Shown here piece after piece: positions 8,056 to 17,060 of a DNA stretch of 43,741 bases. The DNA comes from Pseudescherichia sp032055545. Lineage in GTDB: Bacteria > Pseudomonadota > Gammaproteobacteria > Enterobacterales > Enterobacteriaceae. The translations under genes were made by a program, and so were the position numbers. The notes under the pieces are model-generated. The model was not told the DNA's origin, did not search any database, and worked only from the letters and a program-made list of their open reading frames with translations. The stretch covers positions 1 to 43,741 of the forward strand of contig DAMBQR010000039.1 in assembly GCA_032055545.1 (NCBI GenBank), written 5' to 3'. Numbering within the stretch: the first letter of the stretch is position 1; each line of letters opens with the position of its first letter.

Positions 8056-8487
8056 TTATTTACCGCGAACCAGCGGTAGGTTTTCGCCGCTCCAGCCTGC
8101 CACGCCGTCCTTCAGCACATAAACCTGTGTGAAGCCCGCGTTGACCAGCGCGCTGGCAGGCTCCTGCGCCTGCATGCCAGAACCATCTACAACAATAATG
8201 GGTTTGCTTTTGTGTTTATCAAGCTCACCTACATTATTGGCTTTAATTTCGGCTGGCAGCAAATTCACCGCGCCGGCGATATGCCCTTTGCGGAAATCAT
8301 CACGCTGGCGCAGATCGACAACCACGGCCTCTTCTTTGTTGATCAGACGCGTTGCTTCACCACGGGTGATCACTTTCACTTTCGATGTAAGGCCTTTGAA
8401 GGTGGTGAACAGCACCGCCCCCAGTAACACAACCCACGCGATACAGAGGATGGGGTGACGGCTAACAAATTGCATAATTTCTTGCAT
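8056..8487 (-). CDS. yibN: Membrane-anchored rhodanese-like protein YibN
   Basis: 143 aa from the ATG at 8487 (MQEIMQFVSRHPILC), the E. coli length; the longer in-frame extension lacks family support. One N-terminal membrane segment (about residues 10-30) is followed by a cytoplasmic rhodanese domain (about 40-143) with VVDLRQRDDFRKGHIAGAVN and KDGVAGWSGENLPLV. The only Cys is in the membrane segment. The loop where a sulfurtransferase would carry its catalytic Cys reads VVDGSGMQAQEPAS, so a persulfide-forming activity looks unlikely here. It is the first gene of the operon with grxC, secB, gpsA and cysE. Confidence 0.93.
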   Translation of the reverse strand: MQEIMQFVSRHPILCIAWVVLLGAVLFTTFKGLTSKVKVITRGEATRLINKEEAVVVDLRQRDDFRKGHIAGAVNLLPAEIKANNVGELDKHKSKPIIVVDGSGMQAQEPASALVNAGFTQVYVLKDGVAGWSGENLPLVRGK

Positions 8488-8533
8488 GGGGGGTAACAGC
8501 TCCCGACTCAGTGAATAAAAAAACCAGGAAAGG

Positions 8534-8539
8534 AGTATA
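8534..8539 (-). promoter_or_regulatory. Candidate -10 box for yibN-grxC-secB-gpsA-cysE
   Basis: On the minus strand a TATACT hexamer lies about 47 bases before the yibN ATG. The hexamer 17 bases upstream (CTGTAT) is a poor -35 match, so this is only a candidate, supported by the absence of any other upstream gene on this strand. Confidence 0.4.
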
Positions 8540-8736
8540 CCTGTGCAGTGTGGCAAATACAGCCAGCGAGCAACAAGGAATGCATTTTCTGCGTACCGTC
8601 ACGGAAAAAAGCACTAAAAGCGGCCTGAATCAGCGCTTTCCCGGCCCTTTTCTTTGATCTTCTGCGGCTATTTAATCGATTCAGTCGTAGTAAAATCAGG
8701 CAAATTTTTTGTCTTTCGAGCTTGAGGGTTGTCGCA

Positions 8737-10284
8737 ATGTCGGTTACTAAAAAACCTATGGTACTGGTGATTCTGGATGGCTACGGCTACCGCGAAGATC
8801 AGCAGGATAACGCTATTTTTAACGCTAAAACGCCGGTGATGGACGCCCTGTGGGCGAAACGTCCACACACGCTGGTTGACGCATCCGGCCTCGAAGTCGG
8901 TCTGCCGGACCGTCAGATGGGTAACTCTGAAGTGGGCCACGTCAACCTGGGTGCAGGCCGCATTGTTTATCAGGATCTCACTCGCCTGGACGTGGAGATT
9001 AAAGAGCGCACCTTCTTCAGCAACCCGGCGCTGGCGGGCGCGGTGGATAACGCCGTCGCGCAGAACAAGGCCGTGCACATTATGGGCCTGCTCTCCGCGG
9101 GCGGCGTACACAGTCATGAAGACCATATTCTGGCGATGGTAGAGCTGGCTGCGGCACGCGGAGCAGAGAAGATCTACCTGCACGCGTTTCTCGACGGCCG
9201 CGATACCCCGCCGCGCAGCGCAGCGTCCTCGCTCAAACGCGTTGAAGAGAAGTTTGCCGAGCTGGGTAAAGGCCGCGTCGCCACGATTATTGGCCGCTAC
9301 TACGCCATGGACCGCGATAACCGCTGGGATCGCGTTGAGCAAGCCTATGATCTGATGACTCAGGCGCAGGGCGAATACCAGGCTGACACCGCCGTGGCGG
9401 GTCTTCAGGCCGCCTACGCGCGCGACGAGAACGACGAGTTCGTGAAGGCAACGGTGATCCGCGCCGCAGGTCAGGACGACTCGGCTATGCAGGATGGCGA
9501 CGCGCTGATCTTCATGAACTTCCGCGCCGACCGCGCCCGTGAGATCGCTCGCGCCTTCGTCAACGCCGATTTTGACGGCTTTGCGCGTAAAAAAGCAGTC
9601 AAGCTGGGGGAGTTTGTGATGCTGACCCAATACGCTGCTGACATCACCGCGTCCTGCGCCTACCCGCCCGCCTCGCTGGCTAACACCTTCGGCGAGTGGA
9701 TGGCGAAGAATGACAAAACTCAGCTGCGCATCTCTGAAACAGAGAAGTATGCGCACGTCACCTTCTTCTTCAACGGCGGTGTGGAAGAGCCGTTCCACGG
9801 CGAAGACCGTATCCTGATCAACTCCCCAAAAGTGGCAACCTACGACCTGCAGCCAGAGATGAGCTCTGCAGAATTAACTGAAAAATTGGTCGCCGCTATC
9901 AAGAGCGGCAAGTACGACACCATTATCTGCAACTATCCAAACGGCGATATGGTCGGCCATACCGGCGTGTTTGAGGCTGCCGTTGCCGCCGTCGAAACGC
10001 TGGACAACTGCATCGCCGAGGTAGCCGATGCGGTAGAGTCCACAGGCGGCCAGCTGTTGATTACCGCGGATCACGGCAATGCCGAGCAGATGCGCGACCC
10101 GGCCACCGGCCAGGCCCATACCGCCCATACCAACCTGCCGGTTCCGCTGATCTACGTGGGTGGTAAATCGGTTAAAGCACTCAGCGGCGGTAAACTTTCG
10201 GACATCGCGCCGACCATGCTGAGCCTGATGGGCATGGAAATCCCGCAAGAGATGACTGGCAGGCCGCTGTTTATCGTGGAATAA
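8737..10284 (+). CDS. gpmM: 2,3-bisphosphoglycerate-independent phosphoglycerate mutase GpmM
   Basis: 515 aa (514 in E. coli). It interconverts 3- and 2-phosphoglycerate in glycolysis using two Mn ions. The start chosen is the ATG at 8737, preceded by GAGGGTTG; a TTG five codons upstream is in frame but lacks support. The metal-binding Asp14 is in LVILDGYGYR and the phosphorylated Ser64 is in MGNSEVGH. DGRDTPPRSA, GRYYAMDRDNRWDR and TADHGNAEQM supply further metal and substrate ligands. envC follows after nine bases, so gpmM-envC-yibQ probably form one transcript. Confidence 0.97.
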   Translation: MSVTKKPMVLVILDGYGYREDQQDNAIFNAKTPVMDALWAKRPHTLVDASGLEVGLPDRQMGNSEVGHVNLGAGRIVYQDLTRLDVEIKERTFFSNPALAGAVDNAVAQNKAVHIMGLLSAGGVHSHEDHILAMVELAAARGAEKIYLHAFLDGRDTPPRSAASSLKRVEEKFAELGKGRVATIIGRYYAMDRDNRWDRVEQAYDLMTQAQGEYQADTAVAGLQAAYARDENDEFVKATVIRAAGQDDSAMQDGDALIFMNFRADRAREIARAFVNADFDGFARKKAVKLGEFVMLTQYAADITASCAYPPASLANTFGEWMAKNDKTQLRISETEKYAHVTFFFNGGVEEPFHGEDRILINSPKVATYDLQPEMSSAELTEKLVAAIKSGKYDTIICNYPNGDMVGHTGVFEAAVAAVETLDNCIAEVADAVESTGGQLLITADHGNAEQMRDPATGQAHTAHTNLPVPLIYVGGKSVKALSGGKLSDIAPTMLSLMGMEIPQEMTGRPLFIVE

Positions 10285-10293
10285 TCGCTCCCC

Positions 10294-11562
10294 ATGAGGG
10301 GAAAGGCGATTTTTTCAATTACATGGGCCGGCACTGTCCGGCCATTGTTCTGTGCCAGCGCACTCAGCGCTGGCGTTTTGCTGTGCGCTTTTCCCGCCCA
10401 CGCGGACGATCGCGACCAGCTAAAATCGATTCAGGCCGATATCGCCAGCAAAGAGCGAGCGGTACGCCAGCAGCAGCAGCAGCGCGCTACGCTTCTGGCC
10501 CAGCTGAAAGAGCAGGAGGAGGCGATCTCTGCCGCCGCCCGCAAGCTGCGTGAAACCCAAAGCACCCTCAACGAACTCAACAAACAGATTGACGCCATGA
10601 ACGCGTCAATTGCCAGGCTAGAGCAGCAGAAAGCCAGCCAGGAGCGTAACCTGGCGGCCCAGCTCGACGCCGCCTTTCGCCAGGGTGAACACTCCGGCGT
10701 GCAGTATATTTTTAACAGCGAAGAGACCGCCCGCGGCGAGCGCATGCAGGCCTACTATGGCTACCTGAACCAGGCGCGTCAGGAGACCATCGCCCAGCTA
10801 AAGCAGACCCGTGAAGAGGTGGCTGCCCAGCGCGCCGAGCTGGAAGAGAAGCAGAGCCAGCAGCAGACGCTGCTCTATGAACAGCAGGCCCAGCAGGCGA
10901 AGCTGGAGCAGGCGCGCAACGAGCGTAAAAAGACCCTCACCAGTCTGGAAAGCTCCATTCAGGCGGGCCAGCAGCAGCTGAGCGAGATGCGTGCCAACGA
11001 ATCCCGTCTGCGCAACAGTCTTGCCCGGGCGGAAGCCGCGGCGAAAGCGCGGGCAGAGCGCGAGGCCCGCGAGGCCGATGCAGTACGCGATCGCCAGAAG
11101 GAGGCCTCCCGTAAAGGCACCACCTATAAGCCTACCGAGAACGAACGCTCGCTGATGTCGCGCACCGGGGGTCTAGGCTCGCCGCGTGGTCAGGCCTACT
11201 GGCCGGTTCGCGGCTCGCTGCTGCATCGCTATGGCGAACAGCTGCAGGGTGAGCTACGGTGGAAAGGGATTGTGATTGGCGCGTCCGAAGGTAGCGAAGT
11301 GAAAGCTATCGCCGATGGGCGGGTGATCCTCGCCGACTGGCTACAGGGCTACGGCCTGGTGGTGGTGGTTGAGCACGGGAAAGGCGATATGAGCCTTTAC
11401 GGCTATAATCAGAGCGCACTGGTCAGCGTTGGAACCCAGGTTCGCGCCGGTCAACCCATTGCCCTCGTGGGCAGCAGTGGCGGTCAGGGCCGTCCGTCAC
11501 TCTACTTTGAAATTCGTCGTCAGGGTCAGGCGGTTAATCCACAACCGTGGTTGGGAAGATAA
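10294..11562 (+). CDS. envC: Murein hydrolase activator EnvC
   Basis: 422 aa (419 in E. coli). It is a periplasmic septal factor that activates the amidases AmiA and AmiB under FtsEX control. An N-terminal signal sequence of about 37 residues ends near FPAHA-DD. A long coiled coil rich in Gln, Glu, Arg and Ala follows (about 40-275), and then a C-terminal LytM/peptidase M23 domain (about 300-422). The LytM domain is degenerate: the usual second metal site LHFEIR reads LYFEIR and the HxH motif is absent, in line with an activator rather than a hydrolase. The ribosome site before the ATG is weak, consistent with coupling to gpmM nine bases upstream. Confidence 0.95.
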   Translation: MRGKAIFSITWAGTVRPLFCASALSAGVLLCAFPAHADDRDQLKSIQADIASKERAVRQQQQQRATLLAQLKEQEEAISAAARKLRETQSTLNELNKQIDAMNASIARLEQQKASQERNLAAQLDAAFRQGEHSGVQYIFNSEETARGERMQAYYGYLNQARQETIAQLKQTREEVAAQRAELEEKQSQQQTLLYEQQAQQAKLEQARNERKKTLTSLESSIQAGQQQLSEMRANESRLRNSLARAEAAAKARAEREAREADAVRDRQKEASRKGTTYKPTENERSLMSRTGGLGSPRGQAYWPVRGSLLHRYGEQLQGELRWKGIVIGASEGSEVKAIADGRVILADWLQGYGLVVVVEHGKGDMSLYGYNQSALVSVGTQVRAGQPIALVGSSGGQGRPSLYFEIRRQGQAVNPQPWLGR

Positions 11563-11565
11563 GTT

Positions 11566-12510
11566 TTGCTTCAGCTTCGTCGTCTGTTTTTCTCGATTAT
11601 GACGCTTCTGCCGTTCATTGTTCCGGCGCACGCCGGCAAGCTCTCCATTGTTATTGATGATTTCGGCTATCGCCCGCATACGGAAAACCAGGTGCTGGCG
11701 ATGCCCGCTGAAGTTTCCGTTGCCGTGCTGCCTAATGCTCCTCACGCCCATGAGATGGCCACCAAAGCCCACAACGGCGGCCATGAGGTGCTGATCCACC
11801 TGCCGATGGCCCCCCTGAGCAAGCAGCCGCTGGAAAAAGATACCCTGCGCCCGGAGATGAGCAGCGACGAGATCGAGCGCATCATCCGTGACGCCTATGG
11901 CAAAGTCCCCTATGCCGTCGGCCTGAATAACCACATGGGCAGCGCCATGACCTCCAGCCTGTTTGGCATGCAGAAAGTGATGCAGGCTCTGGAGCGCTAT
12001 AACCTCTACTTCCTCGACAGCATGACCATCGGCAACAGCCAGGCAATGCGCGCCGCCGCCGGGACGGGCGTGAAGGTGATCAAGCGCCGGGTATTTCTCG
12101 ATGATACGCAGAACGAAGGTGATATTCGCCGCCAGTTTAACCGGGCGGTGGATCTGGCCCGTCGCAACGGCTCGGCGATCGCCATTGGGCACCCTCACCC
12201 GACCACCGTGCGCGTGTTGCAGCAGATGATCTACAGCCTGCCGGGGGACATCACCCTGGTGCGTCCGAGCAGCCTGCTTAACGAACCACAGACCGATACC
12301 TCAAGACCGAACCTGACGCCGCCTGCCAGCAACGGGCAACAACCTAACGCGCCGCGCAATCCATTCCACGGCGTGAAGCTGTGTAAACCGAAGCAGCCTC
12401 TGCAGCCGGTCTACGCCAGCCATTTCTTTACGGTGTTGGGTGACAGCATTAGCCAAAGCTCGGTCACGGCCTGGTTCCAGCAGCAGTGGCAGGGCTGGGG
12501 CCAACGCTAA
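11566..12510 (+). CDS. yibQ: Divergent polysaccharide deacetylase family protein YibQ
   Basis: 314 aa starting at TTG, three bases after the envC stop. It belongs to the DUF610 (divergent polysaccharide deacetylase) family. A signal peptide of about 24 residues (VPAHA-GK) directs it to the periplasm. Conserved blocks include LSIVIDDFGYRPHTENQ, HEVLIHLPMAP, GLNNHMGS and AIAIGHPHPTT, the deacetylase-like barrel with Asp and His residues. The substrate is not known. The C-terminal about 60 residues are Pro/Asn rich. Its stop codon overlaps that of the convergent waaH-like gene by a few bases. Confidence 0.9.
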   Translation: MLQLRRLFFSIMTLLPFIVPAHAGKLSIVIDDFGYRPHTENQVLAMPAEVSVAVLPNAPHAHEMATKAHNGGHEVLIHLPMAPLSKQPLEKDTLRPEMSSDEIERIIRDAYGKVPYAVGLNNHMGSAMTSSLFGMQKVMQALERYNLYFLDSMTIGNSQAMRAAAGTGVKVIKRRVFLDDTQNEGDIRRQFNRAVDLARRNGSAIAIGHPHPTTVRVLQQMIYSLPGDITLVRPSSLLNEPQTDTSRPNLTPPASNGQQPNAPRNPFHGVKLCKPKQPLQPVYASHFFTVLGDSISQSSVTAWFQQQWQGWGQR

Positions 12511-13541
12511 CCGAGGTTTAATGCTCTACGGGCCATACGGTGGTGCGACAGCGTTTTGTCGCGCCACTTGTAGAGACGCAGCGACCAGAGCAGCGCCTGC
12601 CAGGCCATCTTGACGCTACGCACGTTGGTGAGCATCCGCCGGTACATCCCTGAAGTGAACACCTCGGCAATCATACGCTGCTGGGTCAGAATATCTGGCT
12701 CTTTACGCAGGGCATGGAACACGCGCAGCGCCTCGTAGGTAATCTGCTGATGGAACTCCGGATAGATAGGGATACGATCCGCATAGTCGCGGTTCAGCTT
12801 CTCCAGCAGGCGCGTAATCTTGATGTAGTGTCGCTGATAGGCGAGGTTCTTCTCTCCCTGCCGTTTCATATGGCTGACGGAATTTTCATGCTGATAGTAC
12901 TTATACAGCGACTCTTCCGTGTACCTGACGCGCCGGGTATTAAACATAAACTCGGTGCTCCAGATAATGTCCTGATGATGCAGCCCTGGTACAAAGCGGA
13001 TCCGGTGCTGTTTGATCAGGTCGTGGCGGTAGACCCCCATCCACAGAACATGCGTCCAGCGGCGTGACTTTAGCCCCATTCGTAGCCAGTCCGGTCCGGT
13101 GAGTACGCCCGTCGAACGCAGGCGGCTGGTAGGAATGGATTGCCATGTCCTGCCCGTGGCTCGCGAGCTCCAGTCGGCGTTGCACTGGGCGACATCCAGA
13201 TCGTCCTGCATGGCCATTGCCATCAGCTTTTCATACATCGTGGGATAGACTTCATCATCGGCATCGACAAAGGCAATGTAATCCCCGGTTGCCACGTCCA
13301 GCGCGCGGTTGCGGGCGACGGAGACGCCGGCGTTCGCCTGGTGCAGCAGGCGAATATGCGGATACGCTTCGGCGTAAAATTTTGCGATCTCCACGGAGTT
13401 ATCCGTCGAGCCATCATTAACAATGATGATTTCCAGGTCGGTCCATGTCTGGGCGATCAATGACTCCATGCACGCTTTAAAATCGTTCCCGGCGTTGTAC
13501 AGCGGGATAATGACGCTCAGCTTTTTTGTAGGGGTTGCCAT
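12507..13541 (-). CDS. waaH: Glycosyltransferase family 2 protein, WaaH/YibD-like
   Basis: 344 aa, the same length as E. coli YibD/WaaH and closely similar throughout. That enzyme adds glucuronic acid to heptose III of the LPS inner core, mainly under phosphate limitation. The GT-A fold signature is clear: SVIIPLYNAG near the N-terminus, IIIVNDGSTDNSVEIA, and the metal/nucleotide-binding DADD at residues 93-96. The C-terminal half has LHHQDIIWSTEFMFN. It is a cytosolic or membrane-associated enzyme with no membrane segment. It stands apart from the main core locus, between yibQ and tdh as in E. coli. A PhoB site could not be identified with confidence in the 131-base upstream gap. Confidence 0.88.
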   Translation of the reverse strand: MATPTKKLSVIIPLYNAGNDFKACMESLIAQTWTDLEIIIVNDGSTDNSVEIAKFYAEAYPHIRLLHQANAGVSVARNRALDVATGDYIAFVDADDEVYPTMYEKLMAMAMQDDLDVAQCNADWSSRATGRTWQSIPTSRLRSTGVLTGPDWLRMGLKSRRWTHVLWMGVYRHDLIKQHRIRFVPGLHHQDIIWSTEFMFNTRRVRYTEESLYKYYQHENSVSHMKRQGEKNLAYQRHYIKITRLLEKLNRDYADRIPIYPEFHQQITYEALRVFHALRKEPDILTQQRMIAEVFTSGMYRRMLTNVRSVKMAWQALLWSLRLYKWRDKTLSHHRMARRALNLG

Positions 13542-13620
13542 GGGATAATCATTCCATCTCGTAGAATATCCCTGCCGTTTTACCAGCCGATTATTAAGAT
13601 AAGGTTAAAAGCTGTGCAAA

Positions 13621-13652
13621 TAAGAAAAGACCAGGCTCTTTAGGCCTGGTCT
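13621..13652 (-). terminator. Rho-independent terminator of kbl-tdh
   Basis: On the minus strand, 21 bases after the tdh stop, arms AGACCAGGC and GCCTGGTCT close a stem around a short loop and are followed by TTTTCTTATT. This is a standard intrinsic terminator for the leftward kbl-tdh operon, placed ahead of the waaH-like gene. Confidence 0.85.
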
Positions 13653-13672
13653 GAGTTAACGCTGGCGGAAGA

Positions 13673-14698
13673 TTAATTCCAGCTCAGGATCACTTTCCCG
13701 GACTGGCCGGAGCGCATGGCGTCAAAGCCCTGCTGGAACTCATCAATGCCGAAACGGTGGGTAATGATCGGCGAGAGGTCCAGCCCGGACTGGATCAGCG
13801 CCGCCATTTTGTACCAGGTTTCGAACATCTCACGGCCATAGATACCTTTAATGAACAGGCCTTTGAAGATCACCTTGTTCCAGTCGATAGACATCTCCGA
13901 CGGCGGAATGCCCAGCAGCGCAATACGGCCGCCGTGGTTCATGGTATCGAGCATGGTACGGAACGCCGGTGGTGCGCCGGACATCTCAAGACCCACGTCA
14001 AACCCTTCGGTCATGCCCAGCTCGGCCATCACCTCATCCAGACTTTCAGTGGCGACGTTAACCGCCCGGGTAACGCCCATTTTGCGCGCCAGATCCAGTC
14101 GGTATTCGTTGACGTCAGTGATCACCACGTGGCGGGCGCCAACGTGCTTCGCCACCGCCGCCGCCATGATGCCTATAGGACCCGCCCCGGAGACCAGCAC
14201 GTCTTCCCCTACCAGGTCGAAGGAGAGCGCGGTGTGCACGGCGTTACCAAACGGATCGAAAATGGCCGCCAGCTCGTCAGAGATGTTGTCCGGGATTTTA
14301 AAGGCGTTGAAGGCCGGAATAACCAGATACTCGGCAAAAGAGCCAGGGCGGTTCACGCCGACGCCAACGGTGTTACGGCAGAGGTGAGTCCGTCCGCCGC
14401 GGCAGTTACGGCAGTGGCCGCAGGTGATGTGGCCTTCACCGGAGACGCGATCGCCGATCTTAAAGCCTTTGACCTCCTGGCCAATGCCCACCACTTCGCC
14501 CACGTATTCATGACCGACTACCATCGGCACCGGAATGGTTTTTTGTGACCACTCGTCCCAGTTGTAGATGTGCACGTCCGTGCCGCAGATCGCGCTTTTA
14601 CGGATCTTGATCAGCAGATCGTTATGCCCCACCTCAGGCTCCGGCACGTCGGTCATCCAGATCCCTTCCTGTGGTTTCAGCTTGGATAACGCTTTCAT
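13673..14698 (-). CDS. tdh: L-threonine 3-dehydrogenase Tdh
   Basis: 341 aa, the E. coli length. It is a zinc medium-chain dehydrogenase that oxidises L-threonine to 2-amino-3-ketobutyrate with NAD+. Catalytic zinc ligands are Cys38 and the His63-Glu64 pair (GHEYVGEVVG); structural zinc ligands are Cys93, Cys96, Cys99 and Cys107. The NAD-binding loop SGAGPIGIMAAAVAKH is in the middle. It lies nine bases after kbl, which consumes its unstable product, so the two make the threonine-to-glycine pathway. Confidence 0.97.
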   Translation of the reverse strand: MKALSKLKPQEGIWMTDVPEPEVGHNDLLIKIRKSAICGTDVHIYNWDEWSQKTIPVPMVVGHEYVGEVVGIGQEVKGFKIGDRVSGEGHITCGHCRNCRGGRTHLCRNTVGVGVNRPGSFAEYLVIPAFNAFKIPDNISDELAAIFDPFGNAVHTALSFDLVGEDVLVSGAGPIGIMAAAVAKHVGARHVVITDVNEYRLDLARKMGVTRAVNVATESLDEVMAELGMTEGFDVGLEMSGAPPAFRTMLDTMNHGGRIALLGIPPSEMSIDWNKVIFKGLFIKGIYGREMFETWYKMAALIQSGLDLSPIITHRFGIDEFQQGFDAMRSGQSGKVILSWN

Positions 14699-14707
14699 CT
14701 TTGGTCC

Positions 14708-15904
14708 TCAGGCAATCACGCCAAGTTGTTTACCAATGCGGGTGAAGGCTTCCACCGCACGCTCAATCTGTTCAGGGGAGTGGGCCGCCGACATCTGGGT
14801 GCGAATGCGCGCCTGGCCTTTCGGCACCACCGGGAAGAAGAAGCCGGTGACGTAGATCCCCTCTTTCTGCAACTCGCGGGCAAAGTTCTGCGCGATTACC
14901 GCATCGCCCAGCATCACCGGAATAATGGCGTGATCGGCCCCGGCCAGGGTAAAGCCCGCCGCGCTCATTTTCTCGCGGAACAGGCTGGCATTTGACCACA
15001 GGCGGTCACGCAGCGCAGCGCCGGACTCCACCATCTCCAGGACTTTGATGGAGGCGGCAACAATCGCCGGCGCCAGCGAGTTAGAGAACAGGTACGGACG
15101 CGAGCGCTGGCGCAGCCACTCCACGACCTCTTTACGGGCTGCGGTATAGCCGCCGGATGCGCCGCCAAGCGCCTTGCCCAGCGTGCCGGTGATGATGTCC
15201 ACCCGGCCCATTACGTCACAATATTCGTGTGAACCCCGGCCGTTCGCGCCAACAAACCCCACCGCGTGAGAGTCATCGACCATCACCAGCGCCTCATATT
15301 TATCTGCCAGGTCGCAGACGCCCTTCAGGTTGGCGATGACGCCATCCATAGAGAAGACCCCGTCGGTGGCGATCAGCACCTGCCGCGCCCCCGCGTCACG
15401 CGCCTCCTGCAGACGCGCCTCCAGCTCCTGCATATCGTTATTGGCGTAGCGATAGCGTTTGGCTTTGCAGAGGCGTACCCCGTCGATGATAGAGGCGTGG
15501 TTCAGGGCATCAGAGATAATCGCGTCTTCCGCTCCCAGCAGCGTTTCAAACAGACCGCCGTTGGCGTCGAAGCAGGAGGAGTAGAGAATGGCGTCTTCCA
15601 TGCCAAGGAAGCCGGCTAGCTTCTGCTCAAGGACTTTATGGCTGTCCTGGGTGCCGCAGATGAAGCGCACGGAGGCCATGCCGAAGCCGTGGCTGTCCAT
15701 CCCGGCCTTCGCCGCGCTGATGAGATCCGGATGGTTCGCCAGACCGAGGTAGTTGTTGGCGCAGAAGTTGATCACCTGGCTGCCGTCGGCAACGGTGATA
15801 TCGGCCTGCTGGGCCGAGGTGATAATGCGTTCTTCTTTAAACAACCCTTCCGCCCGGGCGGTTTCAAGGTCGCTGTTCAACCGTTGGTAAAAATCCCCAC
15901 GCAT
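14708..15904 (-). CDS. kbl: 2-amino-3-ketobutyrate CoA ligase Kbl
   Basis: 398 aa from the ATG at 15904 (MRGDFYQRLNSDLETARAEG), the family length; the frame stays open 34 codons further upstream but without family similarity. It is a PLP-dependent alpha-oxoamine synthase that cleaves 2-amino-3-ketobutyrate with CoA to glycine and acetyl-CoA. The PLP lysine is Lys244 in TLGKALGGASGG, and the cofactor-binding Asp-Ser-His lies in VMVDDSHAVGF (about 208-218). It is the first gene of the kbl-tdh operon, divergent from hldD with a 215-base gap that should hold both promoters. Confidence 0.97.
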   Translation of the reverse strand: MRGDFYQRLNSDLETARAEGLFKEERIITSAQQADITVADGSQVINFCANNYLGLANHPDLISAAKAGMDSHGFGMASVRFICGTQDSHKVLEQKLAGFLGMEDAILYSSCFDANGGLFETLLGAEDAIISDALNHASIIDGVRLCKAKRYRYANNDMQELEARLQEARDAGARQVLIATDGVFSMDGVIANLKGVCDLADKYEALVMVDDSHAVGFVGANGRGSHEYCDVMGRVDIITGTLGKALGGASGGYTAARKEVVEWLRQRSRPYLFSNSLAPAIVAASIKVLEMVESGAALRDRLWSNASLFREKMSAAGFTLAGADHAIIPVMLGDAVIAQNFARELQKEGIYVTGFFFPVVPKGQARIRTQMSAAHSPEQIERAVEAFTRIGKQLGVIA

Positions 15905-16119
15905 TGCAATTCTCCAGACTGGGCAAATTTCAGCACATCTTACCGAAAGCATTACGCTGATACGAGATGATGCCGCACCGGTTATCGTTTTTGCAGCACA
16001 AATCACGTACGGTCCGCTGGGATCGCGGCGAAGGGCTGAAGGGTCGGCAATGTGATGGTATGATAAAGGTATTCATGCCTGAGATTGTCTCAGTGCATCC
16101 ACATTTAAAGGTTACAGTT

Positions 16120-17052
16120 ATGATTATCGTTACCGGCGGCGCAGGCTTTATCGGCAGCAACATTGTCAAAGCGCTCAATGACAAAGGTATCACTGACATT
16201 CTGGTGGTCGATAACCTGAAAGACGGCACCAAGTTCGTTAACCTGGCCGATCTGAACATCGCCGACTACATGGATAAAGAGGATTTCCTCATCCAGATTA
16301 TGGCGGGCGAAGAGTTTGGCGATATCGAAGCCATCTTCCACGAAGGCGCATGCTCCTCCACCACCGAGTGGGATGGCAAGTATATGATGGACAACAACTA
16401 TCAGTACTCCAAAGAGCTGCTGCACTACTGCCTGGAGCGCGATATTCCGTTCCTGTACGCCTCCTCTGCGGCCACCTACGGCGGACGCACCAGCAACTTT
16501 ATCGAATCCCGCGAGTACGAGCAGCCGCTGAACGTCTATGGCTACTCCAAGTTCCTGTTTGATGAGTACGTGCGCCAGATCCTGCCGGAAGCGAACTCGC
16601 CGATCGTTGGCTTCCGCTACTTTAACGTCTACGGTCCGCGTGAAGGCCACAAAGGCAGCATGGCCAGCGTTGCTTTCCACCTCAACACCCAGCTGAACAA
16701 CGGCGAAACGCCGAAGCTGTTTGAAGGCAGCGACGGCTTTAAGCGTGACTTCGTCTACGTGGGCGACGTGGCGGCGGTGAACCTCTGGTTCTGGGAAAAC
16801 CGCGTCTCCGGTATCTACAACCTCGGCACCGGCCGCGCAGAGTCCTTCCAGGCCGTGGCGGACGCTGCGCTGGCGTTCCACAAGAAGGGCGAGATCGAAT
16901 ACATCCCGTTCCCGGAGAAGCTGAAAGGCCGCTACCAGGCGTTTACCCAGGCGGACCTGACCAATCTGCGTGCAGCAGGTTATGACAAGCCGTTTAAAAC
17001 CGTTGCCGAAGGCGTAGCGGAATATATGGCCTGGCTGAACCGCGACGCGTAA
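16120..17052 (+). CDS. hldD: ADP-glyceromanno-heptose 6-epimerase HldD
   Basis: 310 aa from the ATG at 16120 (MIIVTGGAGFIGSNIVKALN), the E. coli length; an open frame upstream is noncoding extension. It converts ADP-D-glycero- to ADP-L-glycero-D-manno-heptose, the donor for WaaC, WaaF and WaaQ. It is an extended short-chain dehydrogenase/reductase with the NADP-binding GGAGFIGSN at 6-14 and the YxxxK pair Tyr140/Lys144 in VYGYSKFLFDEY. It heads hldD-waaF-waaC with gaps of eight and three bases, so the three are surely co-transcribed. Confidence 0.97.
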   Translation: MIIVTGGAGFIGSNIVKALNDKGITDILVVDNLKDGTKFVNLADLNIADYMDKEDFLIQIMAGEEFGDIEAIFHEGACSSTTEWDGKYMMDNNYQYSKELLHYCLERDIPFLYASSAATYGGRTSNFIESREYEQPLNVYGYSKFLFDEYVRQILPEANSPIVGFRYFNVYGPREGHKGSMASVAFHLNTQLNNGETPKLFEGSDGFKRDFVYVGDVAAVNLWFWENRVSGIYNLGTGRAESFQAVADAALAFHKKGEIEYIPFPEKLKGRYQAFTQADLTNLRAAGYDKPFKTVAEGVAEYMAWLNRDA

Positions 17053-17060
17053 GAACCTGC

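Noticed and set aside
8668..9798. 376-codon open frame on the minus strand
   Set aside because: Fully antisense to gpmM, with no family resemblance; arises from the GC-rich codon pattern of gpmM.
10294..11562. EnvC considered as an active LytM endopeptidase
   Set aside because: The metal-binding residues of the LytM domain are missing, as in known EnvC activators.
13542..13620. Possible PhoB box upstream of the waaH-like gene
   Set aside because: No pair of CTGTCAT-like repeats with proper spacing could be identified.
13757..14548. 263-codon open frame on the plus strand
   Set aside because: Antisense to tdh; no recognisable domain.
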